Shown: positions 31,812 to 43,900 of the stretch, piece after piece
How positions within the stretch are numbered: the stretch's first letter is position 1
Layout: each line of letters starts with the position of its first letter
DNA from: Purshia tridentata
Taxonomy: Eukaryota; Streptophyta; Magnoliopsida; Rosales; Rosaceae
NCBI GenBank assembly: GCA_003254885.1
Contig: QANT01000796.1
Location: 1-43,900 of the forward strand
Length of the DNA: 43,900 nucleotides
Direction: 5' to 3'
Program-made: the position numbers and the translations under genes
The notes under the pieces: model-generated
The model's database searches: none
What the model was told of the DNA's origin: nothing
Seen by the model: only the letters and a program-made list of their open reading frames with translations

Positions 31812-32657
31812 TTAACGCGGGTCGTCTTCTCTCCGACCCGAATTTCCGTGCCCTCCGGACAAAGAAGCCAACAAATTGAGATGTCCTGGAAGGTAATTTC
31901 CCACTCTGGCCGCGGAGGCCTCGCCCATCGGCTGTTGCTGCTGCAAGAACAACGAATGATGATGCTGTTGCTGGGACACCGACACCGGCGGCTGGGCCAT
32001 CATCTCCGGCGGCGGCGTGGCGGCGAAGCTCCAGACCTGCCCAAAGTGCGGGGCCCAGAAGCCGCCGGGTCCGCTGGCGGAGGGTCCCAGCATGGAGCCC
32101 ATGGAGTGCCCGACGACGGAGACCGCTCCTCCGTCGTTATGGTTGGCCTCGGCATCCTTGGCAGCGTCGTTGTCGGCGCGCACGCGCTTACCGAGGATGA
32201 AGGGGGTGGGCCCACCGCCGCCGCCGGAGAGGAGGGGCTTGTGGTCGGAGGAGGAGGTGGTGGAGGAGGTGGAGAGGGAGTTGCCGGCGGTGGAGCCACG
32301 GAGGGAGACGGAGACGGTGGAGAAGCTGGCGGGGGTGGTGCCGGTGCCGGTGGCGGCGATGATGGAGGGCTCAGCCTGGCGGAGGAGCCACTCGATGGTC
32401 TGGCCGTCGGACTTGTGGCCGAGCTCACGTGTGAGCTGGAACACACGTGCGGCGCATATGATGGGCATGCGGATGCGTCGGCCTCGGCCGTCGACTTTGC
32501 TGTGGCGGTCCTTTGACGGCGGCTTCTTGACGGCTAAGACGCCGTTACCTGACGAGGGGTTCTGCTGCTGGTGTTGGTTTTGCTGTTGCCTGGGGTCCAC
32601 CATCGGTCCTCCTCCATTGGTGAGCTCACCGTTATTGGGTGCGTCGGAATTAGACAT
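31812..32657 (-). CDS. TCP7: Class I TCP transcription factor, TCP7-like
   Basis: One exon, 281 residues. The TCP domain spans about 46-100: basic region [17 protein letters not shown], then the helix-loop-helix ([33 protein letters not shown]). The short basic region is the class I (PCF) form. Following the domain are [20 protein letters not shown] and the tail [20 protein letters not shown]...RREDDPR, which I recognise from Arabidopsis TCP7 (about 250 residues); TCP21 is the next nearest. Gln/His-rich runs flank the domain. Class I TCPs bind GGNCCCAC/TGGGCY sites in the nucleus and promote growth, cell-cycle and ribosome-related genes. The coding region is strikingly GC-rich compared with its surroundings. 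Confidence 0.92.
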   Translation of the reverse strand: MSNSDAPNNGELTNGGGPMVDPRQQQNQHQQQNPSSGNGVLAVKKPPSKDRHSKVDGRGRRIRMPIICAARVFQLTRELGHKSDGQTIEWLLRQAEPSIIAATGTGTTPASFSTVSVSLRGSTAGNSLSTSSTTSSSDHKPLLSGGGGGPTPFILGKRVRADNDAAKDAEANHNDGGAVSVVGHSMGSMLGPSASGPGGFWAPHFGQVWSFAATPPPEMMAQPPVSVSQQQHHHSLFLQQQQPMGEASAARVGNYLPGHLNLLASLSGGHGNSGRREDDPR

Positions 32658-32938
32658 GGAATTGAGGAAGGGTTTGTTAAGCTTTAAGCTTGAGCTGGGC
32701 TGCTGCTACTTGCTTCTGCTCTCTTTTAGTTTTGGGGGATTTGGGAACACACACTCTCTGTGTGTGTACGTGTGGGTGCGTGTTGTTCACTTTGTTGTGG
32801 AAATAGTAGAGAGAGAGAGAGGGCTGAGGGGGCTGAGGGAAACACACACAACACAGTAACACACAGCTCTCTCTAATCATTGAGGTCCAGACAGGAGCTG
32901 GTGGAGACAGAGGATGGGCACATGGGTAGTGGTCCCCA

Positions 32939-32946
32939 CTTATATA
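32939..32946 (-). promoter_or_regulatory. TATA box of the TCP7-like gene
   Basis: The minus strand reads TTTTTATATAAGTGG, about 285 bp upstream of the ATG. The intervening leader is rich in CTCTCT and GTGTGT runs (32750-32870), typical of long plant 5' UTRs. Confidence 0.5.
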
Positions 32947-32959
32947 AAAACACACTTCT

Positions 32960-35900
32960 CCTTCCCACTGTGTGAAACACGCGCAACCAAAAAATCCAAA
33001 TATTTTATTATTTTATTTTAGATAAAATTAAAATTAAATTACCTGAACGAGTTGGTCAATCAAGCTCAAAACCGGTGGTGACGCCAAGCGACGCCGTATG
33101 TGGATGCTATCAAAACTCAAGCCTTATTGTATCGCATGTGTAGCTTACTAACATTTGTAGCTAAGGACACACTCACAAATATGTTTACTCGCTGATGCAA
33201 ACATTATTGCTTAGGCCTTAATTACAATAAACTCATAAAGTAAAGGAAATGACCCCACCAAACTTTCTACATTAATCTGATACCCCACCTATAAATCAAA
33301 ATATAATCAAGTCCGGCCCTTTTCTTTTAGTTTCTCCTGAATTTTTCAGCAGCAAACTCATTGCCTTCCATGAACAACACTACTTACACGCCATTCACCA
33401 GTGTAGTTCTTATAAGCGAGATGTTTAGGACAAATTGCGTTTTAGTGATTCTCAAAAATTATTAATTTATGTAAATACTACAATATATATTCACATATAT
33501 AATGATTTTCCAAATATTTTGAATTTTATGCCCCAATTATTCTATTATAGTCAACCAACATTGTTAATCATTGGTTCAAATATAATATCTTAGCTGGAAG
33601 ACTTATAAACAAACAATAGTCAGAGTTCCTACCCGATGAAACAACATTAAATGGCCGGTAAGCTCTAAACCAATAAAACTGTATATATAGGATTAAGTTG
33701 CCAACATCTTTCAATTGCACTCATGTTATGTTAGCATATGTGTTTAGGCGATGGCCAATGTTGATTAAGTAACACACACACAGCTATATATACAATTTAA
33801 TGTAGATGCATTAATTTAAGAATTGTTTAGGTATCTTAGGTTACCACAGGCTAGCGATTTGTCTATTTTAGTTTAGAGAGTTTCTCTTGAGAGGGTTTGT
33901 CCATTTATTAATCTTAGAGAGGGTTTGCCCTTTTTCTTATTTTAAAAAGGGTTTTTCTAGAATTTCATCATAAATTCTATTTTATTTTTTATTTTTGGTG
34001 TCGTCGTTTCTCTCATAGTGGCTGTGATCATGTCTTTTCCTAATCTTATGTTGCATTCCCTAGCCTTGAAGCAAGAAGGAAGAAGGACTTGAATATTGAG
34101 AAAATTAACTAGAAACTTGTTGTGGTTTTTTAATCAAGAATGATTGTAGTTTAATTCGAGAAATTACACTATCAAATTTATGTTCTCGATATTGAGTTTT
34201 AATAAAATTATATCTTTCTTTCTAAAAATTAAAAAAAAAATTTATATATATAGCATATGTCATGGTCTCTTGCAAAATTGAAAATTTTTTGTGTAATTTT
34301 TCTTGATTAATATTTTGTGATCCGTGTCATTTGTGTTGTCTTGTCCTGAATGGCAAAACATTTTGGTTTTTTCGGGTATCTTAAAAGCCTAAAATATGGA
34401 AAGCGTGTTATGCGGGTGAACGTGGGTTGAACGGGCCGGACTGCGGCGCGTGAAGGGAAGAGTTGTGTTTGGCTTTAATGAAGTCAGTGAGTGAGTGAGT
34501 GAGTGTACAAAATTGACACCTAGACTGACATATAGAGGCAGCAGTGGGTTGTTTTTATTTACGTAATTTGCCACTTTTGTAGTTTGGAATTCTCAACTCA
34601 ACTTGAAAATTAAGCATTCAGATTTCAGAGGCCAAAGCTCTCTCTCTCTTGTTTTGCGACAATGATGAGGTAGACGAACGAATGTTTGGGAATGTGATGC
34701 ACAACAATAATTCATCAACCCACAAATCCAACGTTGGAAAATTGGTGTTTCCTTTCCACCTTCATACACATCACTTCAGCTTATCTGCTCCAATCCAACC
34801 ATGCAGACTGACTCTCTCAGAGACTCAATGTAATAAATATGGATTTTATTTTACTGTGTCAGATTATCCTTACCAAAATTACCATGCAAAAATACCCTTT
34901 TTACAAGGACTCAATTTACAACGTTTTCGAACTAATTTTCTTTCAAATGACGACAAAATACTTGATTAAAATTCTCCCCTCTTTTTTTGGTTGACAACGG
35001 ACGGAGGCAAATTAAGGCCCAAAACCAAAAGAAAAATTACAAGAACGTAAAACATGAAATCATAATCTGCAATTAATTTTTTTAATTAATTAAGAAGTGA
35101 GGCAGGCGAAAGGCACTTTATTTATCTTCCTACTTTAAATTTCAATTTCAATTTGACGAGAAATGAACAAACAACTTGTCCATTCATGAGTCTTCAATTA
35201 TGTCTAATTTTCATCATGACTTTTCAACTCTAATTTTAGTTTTTGTCTGCATGTAGTTAAGTCTTGAAGTCTGAAGATTCTGTATATCTAGAAAAATGGC
35301 TGGCATTTTGATGAGGACTTATGTTGAACAACATGACATGTGACTATGTGACTATGTGACTATGTGAGATTCACAGTTCACTTTGTTACCATAAAATTTT
35401 TTAATATATCACATAAATTGAAAGTAGACTTTAAATTGAGTGTCATCTAATAAATTAAAATAGTTATTAATAATTTATAATAACTACTGTTATTACAAAA
35501 AAAAGTTATAATAACTAGTGTTATTCCACTAATTATTGGCATTAAAACTAAAAGAGCTATTGATTATTGAACAGGAAGCAGTTTATTTCTTGCACATTTC
35601 ACCCCAAAAGAAAGCCAAATAAGTTGTAGGTTGATGACAGCTGGCTTGGCGGCAGAGCGACAGTTGGTCCTGTTAACTCATAATTTTTAGTCAGGGCCCC
35701 ATGTGGGCCTCAAATTTAAATAGTTTGAAATGTGGAAGTAAATAGTAATTAGTGCTATTCCCTGTCCTATTTTTTTAATATTTTTACCCAACCTATCATT
35801 TCACATTTTTTAAAATTTTTATAAATAATATCCTGTTGTCACCTTTAATAAACTTGTTAAATCATGAGTAAAAAAAGCTAGGAATTCCAGAAGCCAATAT

Positions 35901-38900
35901 GGTGAAAGAAAATATTTTGCATTTTAACTTAAAAAACTAAAGGCTAAAGTATAGGAATGAAAATGCTGATTTAACCCAAAAAAACCAGTAACTTTAAATA
36001 ATTAATTTATTAATACTTTTTGACTAATGTGAAGGTCTTGGATTAGGTTTAGGCCCAACTCCAAGTAACGCGGCTTCTTACTTTCAATATTGCAAAAGTG
36101 GATAATTACACACACGAGGGCATATATTCCGTATCCTAATGACGCGTTCATGCGCTGCTTTTCATTAATTAATTCTCAATTATTTTGATTAATTTACATT
36201 TTATCAATATCTTTATTCTAACCACTACATTATATTATTATAATTATATTACATTTGGTGATCCACAACTGTAGCTTTTGATAATTATTAATTAAATCTA
36301 ATATAACTTCGACGTATGAATGATGGGACATTGCTCTGTAGTCTGTAACCCCATAATAGTAGATCATCATATCATGATCTTAATTATTACTAATTATTAC
36401 TTTCTTAGAGAATTAATTAATCATATATTATTAAATTATAGTCTCACACTAGCTAAGACTCAAAACACATGTTCCTGGGTTTGGGGTTTTGTGTTTGTTT
36501 ACATTTGGGCATGGCCCAACTGGGTGGCCCTCCCCAAATAACCTAATTTCAACAATATCTTTCTGCTTTTGGTTAATTAACTTAATTTGAGTTTTATTAC
36601 AAATTTTATTTGCTTCTTGTAGAAAGAGTACAAGGAAACGTGTAAACAAAACAACAAAAGCAAAGGAAAAATAAAAGCGGCAGCCAAATAATGGAATCCT
36701 CATGACCTAAGGATTAAGAGCCCCTCTGTGTAATTAAGGGAAAATCATTCCTTAATTCTGTCTTCCTGTTCCCGCGCCTTTTTTGAAAAAAAAAAATAGT
36801 AAAAATAGTTAGGTTTTAAGACATGGAAGCTTATGATCGTATTCCATATTATTAAGTCATTCTTACATGTTATGCTATTAATCTATGAATTATAATAGTT
36901 AATGAGATAAAATTATGTTTGAATTCAACATGTTAAGATTACTGGTGGCTCGGACTCAAAGATTGAAGGTGAAAGCTTAAAGGGTTGGTAATGGTATGGT
37001 CCAAATGAAAACTGAATCATATGGCCCCAAACCACAGAGACCTCCCAATTATGGCTAAAAAGCGAAGTCATTTCGTGCATATGTATTTTCTTTCTTGGCC
37101 ATATTCAGCATATGCATTTATGCACACGTGAATGTGTTTAATTTGATTGCAGATAGAAGATGGAGAATGCTAAATTATTAAGTATATATATATGTGGGAC
37201 CAAACTCAATGATTCATAATTACCTTCCAACCTCAACTCATATATTGCATGTTAAACTGTCTACATCTACTCAGAATTTTGTATCTTATTTTAAAATTAC
37301 TCCAACCAAACGCACTGCATGGATGTGCATGGAGAACTCCATATTGTGGGTCTTATATACATTTAGTTGACCCTTTAATTAATTAATTAATTAATTACTT
37401 ATCATATTTATTATTTGTCATCTTCCTCTTCTTTTTTTTCTTTTTAATTAGCCCTTCTTTGTAAATATTTTCTCAAAGTTCCAGTTCTTACACCAAATAT
37501 ATTCACCAAATCAAGAGAGCTTTAAAAAAAATCACTGCTATTTAATATCCATCTAGATTCTAGGACTAATCAAAGTTAGATTTCACACACAATGTGTGCA
37601 ACTGTGTTCCGGATTCAAAAGTAAGGTGTATTGAATGAGAATAATTTGTTAAAGTGGGATAATATGTAATTACCATATTATTTATTTATTTTTAAAAATA
37701 AGAAATATGATTTTTAAAAAAATATAAAATAAGGGTATATTTGAGATTTTTGACAATGTGAGCTATCTTAATTATATAGATAAAGTTTACATTGAAATAT
37801 ACAGGGTGTTTTCCAAAGTTAGAAATTATAGTGTATGCTTGAACATTGAAAAGTTTTTATAAATATATCTTTTATCATAAATTTATGATCTAAAATATAA
37901 TATACACACACATATGATATGTTAATTTGTTGAGCATATCATCCATATGAGGCTTTACCTTGTGTTTGATGATTCATATTGTAACGTTGTAAGTTATTCA
38001 ATTTCAGGGAACGAAACAAATTTTAATTTTAATTTTTCCTACAAAAGTGGAAGCAAAAGCTGCAAGGCATCTGAAAATAGGGCATGCATATGAGCAGAGC
38101 AGAGTGTGGTTGACCTTATCAAGATTCAGGAGAAGACTCAGAAGACTCAGAAGACACAGAAGACAGGACCTAAGATATTCAATAGAACTATACACACATT
38201 TTCCTCTCCCTTATTAAAAAACAAGGTCCATAGCCATTAGCCATTAGCCATACATCACATGAGGCTCTAAATTGCCCAGCAAATCAAAAATAGCTGGAGC
38301 CCATCTCACCCATTTTTGGAGTTATTAATTTCATGGAAAGGGACTTCTGGAAAGAGAATGTATAACTTTTATTATTTCCCTCTTTTTCAAAGGAGGATAC
38401 GTTAATATATTATAATATTATTGTAATATTGTACAGTCTAATTAAGAATATATAAGATTCAAAAGGTGACTGGCACCAGCAAGTTTTTCCAGGGAACCCA
38501 ACCACAGTGTGGCACATTGCTAGTTGCTAATGTTAAAAAATTGGATCATACCCTTTCAAAAGTATAATGGTTTTGAATTTAATGATGCCATTTGCAAAAA
38601 GTTTATCTTTTATGCACTAATCAATGCCATGCTAAACACTTTAGCTTCCCTAAAACTTGTCTTTTCTTAGGGTACTTTCAAATATTCCTACAGCCAAACA
38701 ACACTCGACTTTTTTTTTTTTTGCCAAAANTTTTTTTTTGCCAAAAAAAAAGAACTCTCTAACTATTCTAGTTGCACAAATATGGATCTATGTTCGCCTA
38801 TTCTAGTTTGCTATATTAATTTAGTTACCCCATTGAGTGAAAAGGTGATATATTCTAAAAGTTTATATCTTGTCCGATGTAGAACTGTGAAAAGTTCCGT

Positions 38901-39883
38901 TGGTGCAAGTATGATTTTGTCATTTTTTATTTACTTCTTCCCTTGGTTGCTGTCTTGGAGGAAAAAGAAGAAGCATATATTGTCAATTTAGAGTAGGCCC
39001 TTTGGGAGTTCTGTACACAATGCTTTTAGTTAGAAATGTTGTTAAAAGAACATGAAATTTTTCATTAAAACCTCAAGTGATTCTTTACATGTTCACCTAA
39101 AAGCCCTTTTGTAAATTCTAAAACACTTTCGTATATTTATGCCACGCGCCATAGAAAACGTTAAGCAATTCCAGAAGTACTCTCAAGTCTCAAATAGGTC
39201 CTAAGCTGATCCTTTTCTTGCCCCCACTGCCCTTTATTTTGTTGTTCTTAAAAGTTTCCTGGGCTTAGGAAGAAGAGTAATGACAGAAGGGGTCCGATCC
39301 AGAAAACAAAGCCCAAATCCAGTGATTGTCCATTAGGATGACAACCTCTGCCCTTCATTTAGGCCCAAAAGACTAGCTGATTATTCCCAGTAAGAGCAGA
39401 CCATGGACAAAAGAAGAGTGATACATTGGAAGAAAGCTAAACCACCACCACTGATCACACCTTACATTTAGTAGAAGCGCTATCTGTTTAATCAATGCAT
39501 TGCTATAGCCTAGATATAAGACTATACCACTTGCCCCTTGGAACCTCATTTACTGGACCTGGCATTTGGTTTCTCCTTAACACCGCATTACGAAGTGGAG
39601 CAATATCCAATATTACTATGTCTCAAGACTCAACACAGCACCACTACAAGATCACCCAGTTATACATGTTCTGCTACCATTCTTCGTATATGGGGGCATG
39701 TGCATTTACATGCATGCGTATGTATGCAGGCCAAACCGAAATGAAGATGCAGGAAGGCCCCATTCATCCTCCCCGACATTTCAAAGTGGGACACATGAGT
39801 TATGGGATAAACGAGCTAACATTTTAATTCATGAGAATTCATTACAATACACACAACATACATTATTAGTGAAACTTAGCAGT
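32960..39883. other. Gene desert, about 6.9 kb, AT-rich
   Basis: No convincing protein-coding gene was found on either strand; all ORFs are under about 110 codons and lack a recognisable pattern. What is there: an A-tailed segment ending at about 34238, which could be an old retroelement fragment; GTGACTAT-type tandem repeat at 35340-35370; a 20-bp near-repeat TTATAATAACTA[C/G]TGTTATT at about 35478 and 35507; a (TTAA)n run at 37376-37396; a 9-bp AGAAGACTC-type tandem at 38133-38166; AGCCATT repeats at 38232-38252; and a single N at 38730. Confidence 0.5.
38711..38750. other. Single-N assembly join
   Basis: The N at 38730 is preceded by a T-run plus GCCAAAA and followed by a T-run plus GCCAAAAAAAA. 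The same words on both sides indicate overlapping contig ends joined without merging, as at 2777. Confidence 0.6.
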
Positions 39884-41922
39884 TCAAGACTCACTGGGAA
39901 GAACATTGAAAAAATGATAAACTTCGTCTTCATCAATTACACCTACCTCTGTTGAGCAAACTATGCAGCAAACTTTCTTGAAGGTTTGGTTCCCAGCAGG
40001 AGTTGCTTCCCTTGCAGAAGATTCTCTCCCTCTTTTTCCCCTTCGAGGTCTTGCTCCTTTTTGATGGAACAGTTGATCACTTCCAATCTTGCAGTTAACA
40101 ACAAAAACTGCTCTGTACTGGGTCACATATTTTTCATGCCTACAAGAAATTAAAGCTCAGATACATATGCAGATGTACATGATCATATACAACTCACCCA
40201 TAAAAAATTTAAAAAAATTTCAGGTCCTGTCCTTGAAAACAATATACATTCTGTAGGTACTGAATACAAATACATTTAAGGTTAGAATCACATGTGAGTG
40301 AATCAGGAAGATGATTTCACAACCCCTTCTGCTGTTTCTACAATTTCATATTTTTCACTTATTGTTCACAGGAAAATGCTTATATTTATTTATTTGTATT
40401 TACTTTCTCATTGCTGATTTCACTACAGATACATGCCAACTTTATCACTACCGCTACAACATGATCATGAATGTTGATATCATAGTCATACTATCATCCT
40501 CATAGAACTACTGCCGGACCACTAAATCAATCCTATTACTGCCTGCCCCCCATCATGGCTTTACATAGCCACATCAATAGTTATTAGAAAAAGGTGTAAG
40601 TAATCATTCACATTGTCCACCTTCAAATTGTTATTCTGAGCTTGTTTTCTTAACTAGCCTTATGTTCGGTTGCTTTCAACTAGAGAATAAAGAAGAGAAG
40701 AAAAAGAAAGTTATAAATACTTTAGAGAAGTTTGAGAATGTCACTGTAAAAAGATTATTCTCCTCAGCGTGAACCCATTCCAACCAATGCTAAATTCAGA
40801 CCGAGACAAAGAGATACAAAAAGTAAAAAGAGATAGAGAAACTGAGCCTTCAGCCTCCTATAGCTACAACAGCAAGAAAAGGAAAGGGTATGCACAAAGA
40901 TAATTTCATGGATGGTGAAAGATGCAACCACTAATCGTGCTGACATCCTTATAAGAATGCATATAAACCTCTGACATTCATATCCAATGCATATATACCT
41001 CTGACACTCCAGGCAGAGTGTGGTGAAACAAGATGGACAACTAAGCACAGCATCAGAACTACGACCTCTCCTTTTCTTTTGAACCCATAAATCATCTTTA
41101 TTGTCAATATCTGGATCATAGAACTCTGGTTTGACAGAGTAGTCGATTTCATCATCATCAGAAACTGAAACATGCAACATATCAACATGGGTTAGATTCT
41201 TAACTTCAAAGATTTGACATATTTAGTTACTCCAGTGTTATATAACACTACTTAACTGAAGCTTCAAATATCTACAAGTAATGCAGAACTAAAAGAAGTG
41301 ATTTTGAATTGTAACCTTATCTATTAGCCCATGTGGGGACTTTTAGGATTTATCACAGACATCTTTCGTTGAATTGATTCTAGTTCGATAAATTGATTGT
41401 ATATAACGATTATACCAAGTAAAATGCATTCCACGCATTTCTATATCAAATTCATTCCATTACATTAAATACAAAGAGAATACTACCTATTAAACAGCCC
41501 TAAGACAGTGATAACAACAACATTTTTTTTTAAAGAAGAAAAAAATGCTTCCTTTCCTTCAAACTTCAGTTTTACTTTGAATACAATTAATGACAAGGGA
41601 TTAAATACAATACATCCAAGCATCAAGAAATCTAACAAAATTTGAACAGAAAACAATCACAAGAAAGGTACTCTAAGTCATTCACTTGAACATGGAAGTC
41701 ACCCTACAATTACCCAATAAAACTAACAAATCAAAACATCTAAAATAAATAAAACAAGAAACCCGGGTCTGGGCTCCGTTTCGTTGGTGAGAAAACATAG
41801 TTAGGAAAAGAAAAACGGAAACTTTTAGGAGGAACAACAAGACAAGGAAGGTGAAGAAGATTACCAGTTTTCTGAGAATTGGTTGGAGAGCCCATGTTGT
41901 CGTTCTTGTCATCTCCTTCCAT
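39884..41922 (-). CDS. EAPP: E2F-associated phosphoprotein (EAPP) homologue
   Basis: Three exons (41922-41865, 41164-40999, 40139-39884), 480 nt, 159 residues; all junctions are GT-AG and the split codons join in phase. After a short acidic N-terminus comes SDDDEIDYSVKPEFYDPDID, then DLWVQKKRRGRSSDAVLSCP, a Cys-rich segment (CPSC, CLECQRH), TQYRAVFVVNCKI, a variable basic linker, and the conserved end VCCIVCSTEVGVIDEDEVYHFFNVLPSES. This is the EAPP family pattern. In mammals EAPP is a nuclear protein that binds E2F1-3 and modulates E2F-dependent transcription; its function in plants is inferred only by homology. The paired Cys motifs suggest metal binding. It is divergent from the thioredoxin gene, with 478 bp between the start codons. 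Confidence 0.88.
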
Positions 41923-42400
41923 CTCCGTCTCTGCTCTGTTTCTCCCTTTCTTTCTAATGTAATTGCTTTTGTGGGAGTAGGAAAGTGGGGTTTAAGTTGG
42001 ACTTCACTCTCACTTGTTTGTTGGTGGCGGTGCTTCTTATTTTGCCTTCGTCCAAGTCTAATGAATCTAATTACAAATTAAAAAAAAATATTCATTTTTC
42101 TTGTAATTTGATTTATTTTCTAGTTAAATTTTTATAAATTTTGAAAGTAAAGTAACCACAATTTCCTGTTCACAATTTTTCATAATTTATTTTCCTGTTC
42201 ACGATTTTTCCATTTTCACAATAAAACTGTCTCACTCTCAGTCACGTGACCACATCACGTGACAGATTGACATGACACCCCCAATTGATATATATCTTGT
42301 GGCGAATAAGCATCAATGCTTCTTCCTTCACTCGAATAAAGATTATTACATAACGTTTCCCTCTCTCTCTCTCTCTCTCACTCAGTAGACAATAGAAAAC
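41923..42400. promoter_or_regulatory. Divergent promoter between EAPP and thioredoxin x, with two G-boxes
   Basis: Two CACGTG cores lie at 42243-42248 and 42256-42261, 13 bp apart, the first within the perfect palindrome GTCACGTGAC. A TATATATC box at about 42286-42293 and a (CT)n leader at 42359-42379 face the thioredoxin gene. G-boxes bind bZIP and bHLH/PIF factors and are common in light- or ABA-regulated promoters, which fits a nuclear gene for a plastid redox protein. Confidence 0.65.
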
Positions 42401-43705
42401 ATGGACACCATCGTCTCCTCTAAATCCGCATTACTATCCATTCCATCACTCCCTCATTTTCGTACAGTTACTTCCAACTCTTATTCACCAACCACAGCTT
42501 TCACTCGCACGCTCTCGTCAAAGAAGCTCTTCTCCGGCTTCTTCCACAGCTCGCCGAGCCAAAGGAAGCAAGTGGGTCTCCGTAATTCTTCTTCTTCGTC
42601 TCGTACAGTTCGTTGTGCTGCTGGTATTCAGGAAATTAACGAGTCCCAGTTCCGGGATACGGTTCTTAACTCGGACCGTCCGGTTCTCGTCGAGTTCGTC
42701 GCCAATTGGTGTGGCCCTTGCCGCTTAATCGCTCCGGCCATGGAATGGATCGCTCAGGTTCCTCTTTCTCTCTCTCTCTATTCATTCGTCATATTGTAGA
42801 GAATTGCGAAAGTTGAGAAAAGTTTGAGAACAGAGAAAAAGTAATTATATTTATTTTCAGATTGAATATGAGAAAGAAAAAGCATTGTTTTCTTAAAATT
42901 TAGTAGTACTAAGAAAATTTGATTAAAAGAAAAATTAGTGAGAGGAAAAATTTTCTTAAGAAATGTATTGGGTATGGTCAAAATCTGTTGAACTTTGTTG
43001 GGGTTGGACAGAGTTCTGCAAATTTGGGAGCCATAAAATGGGGAGCTAGGGGAACACCTTTTGTCAGCATGTTAAAGTGGATTAATTATCAATTGGTCAT
43101 AATAATCAAGATCGGTCTTAGTGTATCGGACTCACTGTGTAGCTGAAAGAGTGGTGAATTCATAACACTTAACAACAATATGAGTGAGTTGATCATCCCA
43201 GTATCATAGAACAATAGATATAATAAGTGATCAGAAAATGTGGTTCTTTTAGAATTTACTCTGCTTGTTTTCATTTCTTGTTATAAAAAAGACCAAGACC
43301 CAGAAACAGAATCATGGTTTTATTTGATATGTAAGATCATGTTGAAACTAGGCTTGTAAATGGCTTTAATTATAGAGATAGGGGGACAATGAAATAGGGT
43401 TTTTCTAGACTAGTTTTGGCTGTTAATTTTTCTTGTATTGTTAAAAAAGTCATGTAAGTTATCTGAAATGTGAGTTTATATATTTGTTATAAACTTAGGA
43501 ATACAGAGACAGGTTATCAGTTGTGAAGATTGATCATGATGCAAACCCAAAACTGATTGAAGAATACAGAGTGTATGGGTTGCCTGCTTTGATTCTCTTC
43601 AAGAATGGACAGGAAGTTCCAGAAAGTAGAAGAGAAGGTGCAATCACAAAAGTGAAGCTTAAAGAGTATGTAGATGCTTTATTGGACTCAATATCAGTGG
43701 CATAG
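42401..43705 (+). CDS. TRX-X: Thioredoxin x, chloroplastic
   Basis: Two exons (42401-42757 and 43499-43705) encode 187 residues. Residues 1 to about 72 are a Ser/Thr-rich, acid-poor chloroplast transit peptide ending near RTVRCAAG. The thioredoxin fold follows: [11 protein letters not shown], then [16 protein letters not shown] with the redox centre WCGPC at 103-107; exon 2 gives [13 protein letters not shown], the cis-Pro motif YGLPALILF, and a C-terminal helix ending LLDSISVA. The pattern [13 protein letters not shown] with SRREGAITK matches plastid Trx x (about 182 residues in Arabidopsis) better than Trx m or y. Trx x serves mainly as a reductant for 2-Cys peroxiredoxins in the stroma. 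Confidence 0.93.
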
Positions 43706-43900
43706 TCCATCCCTTCCTTTTTTTTTGTTATATAATGTATTATACTTGCATTCAATTGTATAATTTGACCTGTAAATTTCCGAAAATTATCACGAGGCTG
43801 GATTTGGCACTATGATCCTGTCTTTGTGAAAGATCGTTCAGATAATGGACTAAGCTTCTTGGAGTCAAGGAGTTAAATTTCGGTTTTGTGGAAATTTTCG
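43706..43900 (+). other. 3' UTR and flank of thioredoxin x
   Basis: T-rich sequence after the stop codon with AT-rich words (TATAATGTATTATAC) that could direct polyadenylation. The window ends here. Confidence 0.4.

Noticed and set aside
31848..32859. Long plus-strand ORFs of 222 and 280 codons
   Set aside because: They are antisense to the TCP7-like gene, whose GC-rich codons create open frames on the other strand. They contain glycine/arginine-rich nonsense with no domain pattern.
34649..34969. Plus-strand ORF of 106 codons
   Set aside because: No domain pattern, no supporting promoter or splice structure; expected by chance in a 7-kb stretch.
38130..38170. Direct 9-bp repeats considered as a CRISPR-like array
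   Set aside because: The units are adjacent with no spacers, in a plant nuclear context; it is a simple tandem repeat.
39495..39827. Plus-strand ORF of 110 codons
   Set aside because: No recognisable pattern; it lies in the 3' flank of the EAPP gene and overlaps another frame of similar length.

Overview
The window is nuclear DNA from a flowering plant, most likely a woody eudicot. Genes are split by GT-AG introns, promoters carry TATA boxes, telo-boxes and TGGGCY (site II) motifs, and the families present are typical of plants: class I TCP, PLS-class PPR, XTH, chloroplast thioredoxin x and an STAR1-like ABC subunit. The gene set and intergenic style suggest Rosaceae (Prunus-like), but this is an impression and was not tested.

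Layout from left to right: a foldback repeat (83-539); a PRP38-family splicing factor with an RS tail (+, 935-5272); an STAR1/ABCI17-like ABC ATPase (+, 6242-8184); a small two-exon gene of unknown function (-, 8865-9596); the rRNA-processing gene RRP1/Nop52 (+, 10821-12482), followed by a recent 142-bp tandem duplication; an XTH exon relic (-, about 14440-14610); an F-box gene with introns in both UTRs (+, 15590-16819); an intact XTH gene (-, 18433-19668); a mostly empty stretch with an older ~162-bp tandem duplication; a TMEM230-like gene (-, 24176-24586); a 5'-truncated, frameshifted LINE end with RNase H (+, 25110-26149); an intronless PPR gene of the E subgroup (-, 26801-29212); a TCP7-like transcription factor (-, 31812-32657); about 7 kb of AT-rich DNA in which I see no gene; an EAPP homologue (-, 39884-41922); and, divergent from it, chloroplast thioredoxin x (+, 42401-43705) behind a pair of G-boxes.

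The genes do not form a pathway or cluster; this is an ordinary euchromatic plant gene neighbourhood. Several are housekeeping genes (splicing, ribosome biogenesis, organelle RNA, plastid redox). The RRP1 promoter has the site II plus telo-box combination usual for plant ribosome-biogenesis genes. All multi-exon models were built by hand from splice sites and the joined exons stay in frame. Two single-N positions (2777 and 38730) sit between duplicated flanks and look like assembly joins. I found no new biological system. The items most worth a second look are the unknown 119-residue gene, the foldback element upstream of the splicing factor, the XTH relic and the two tandem duplications.
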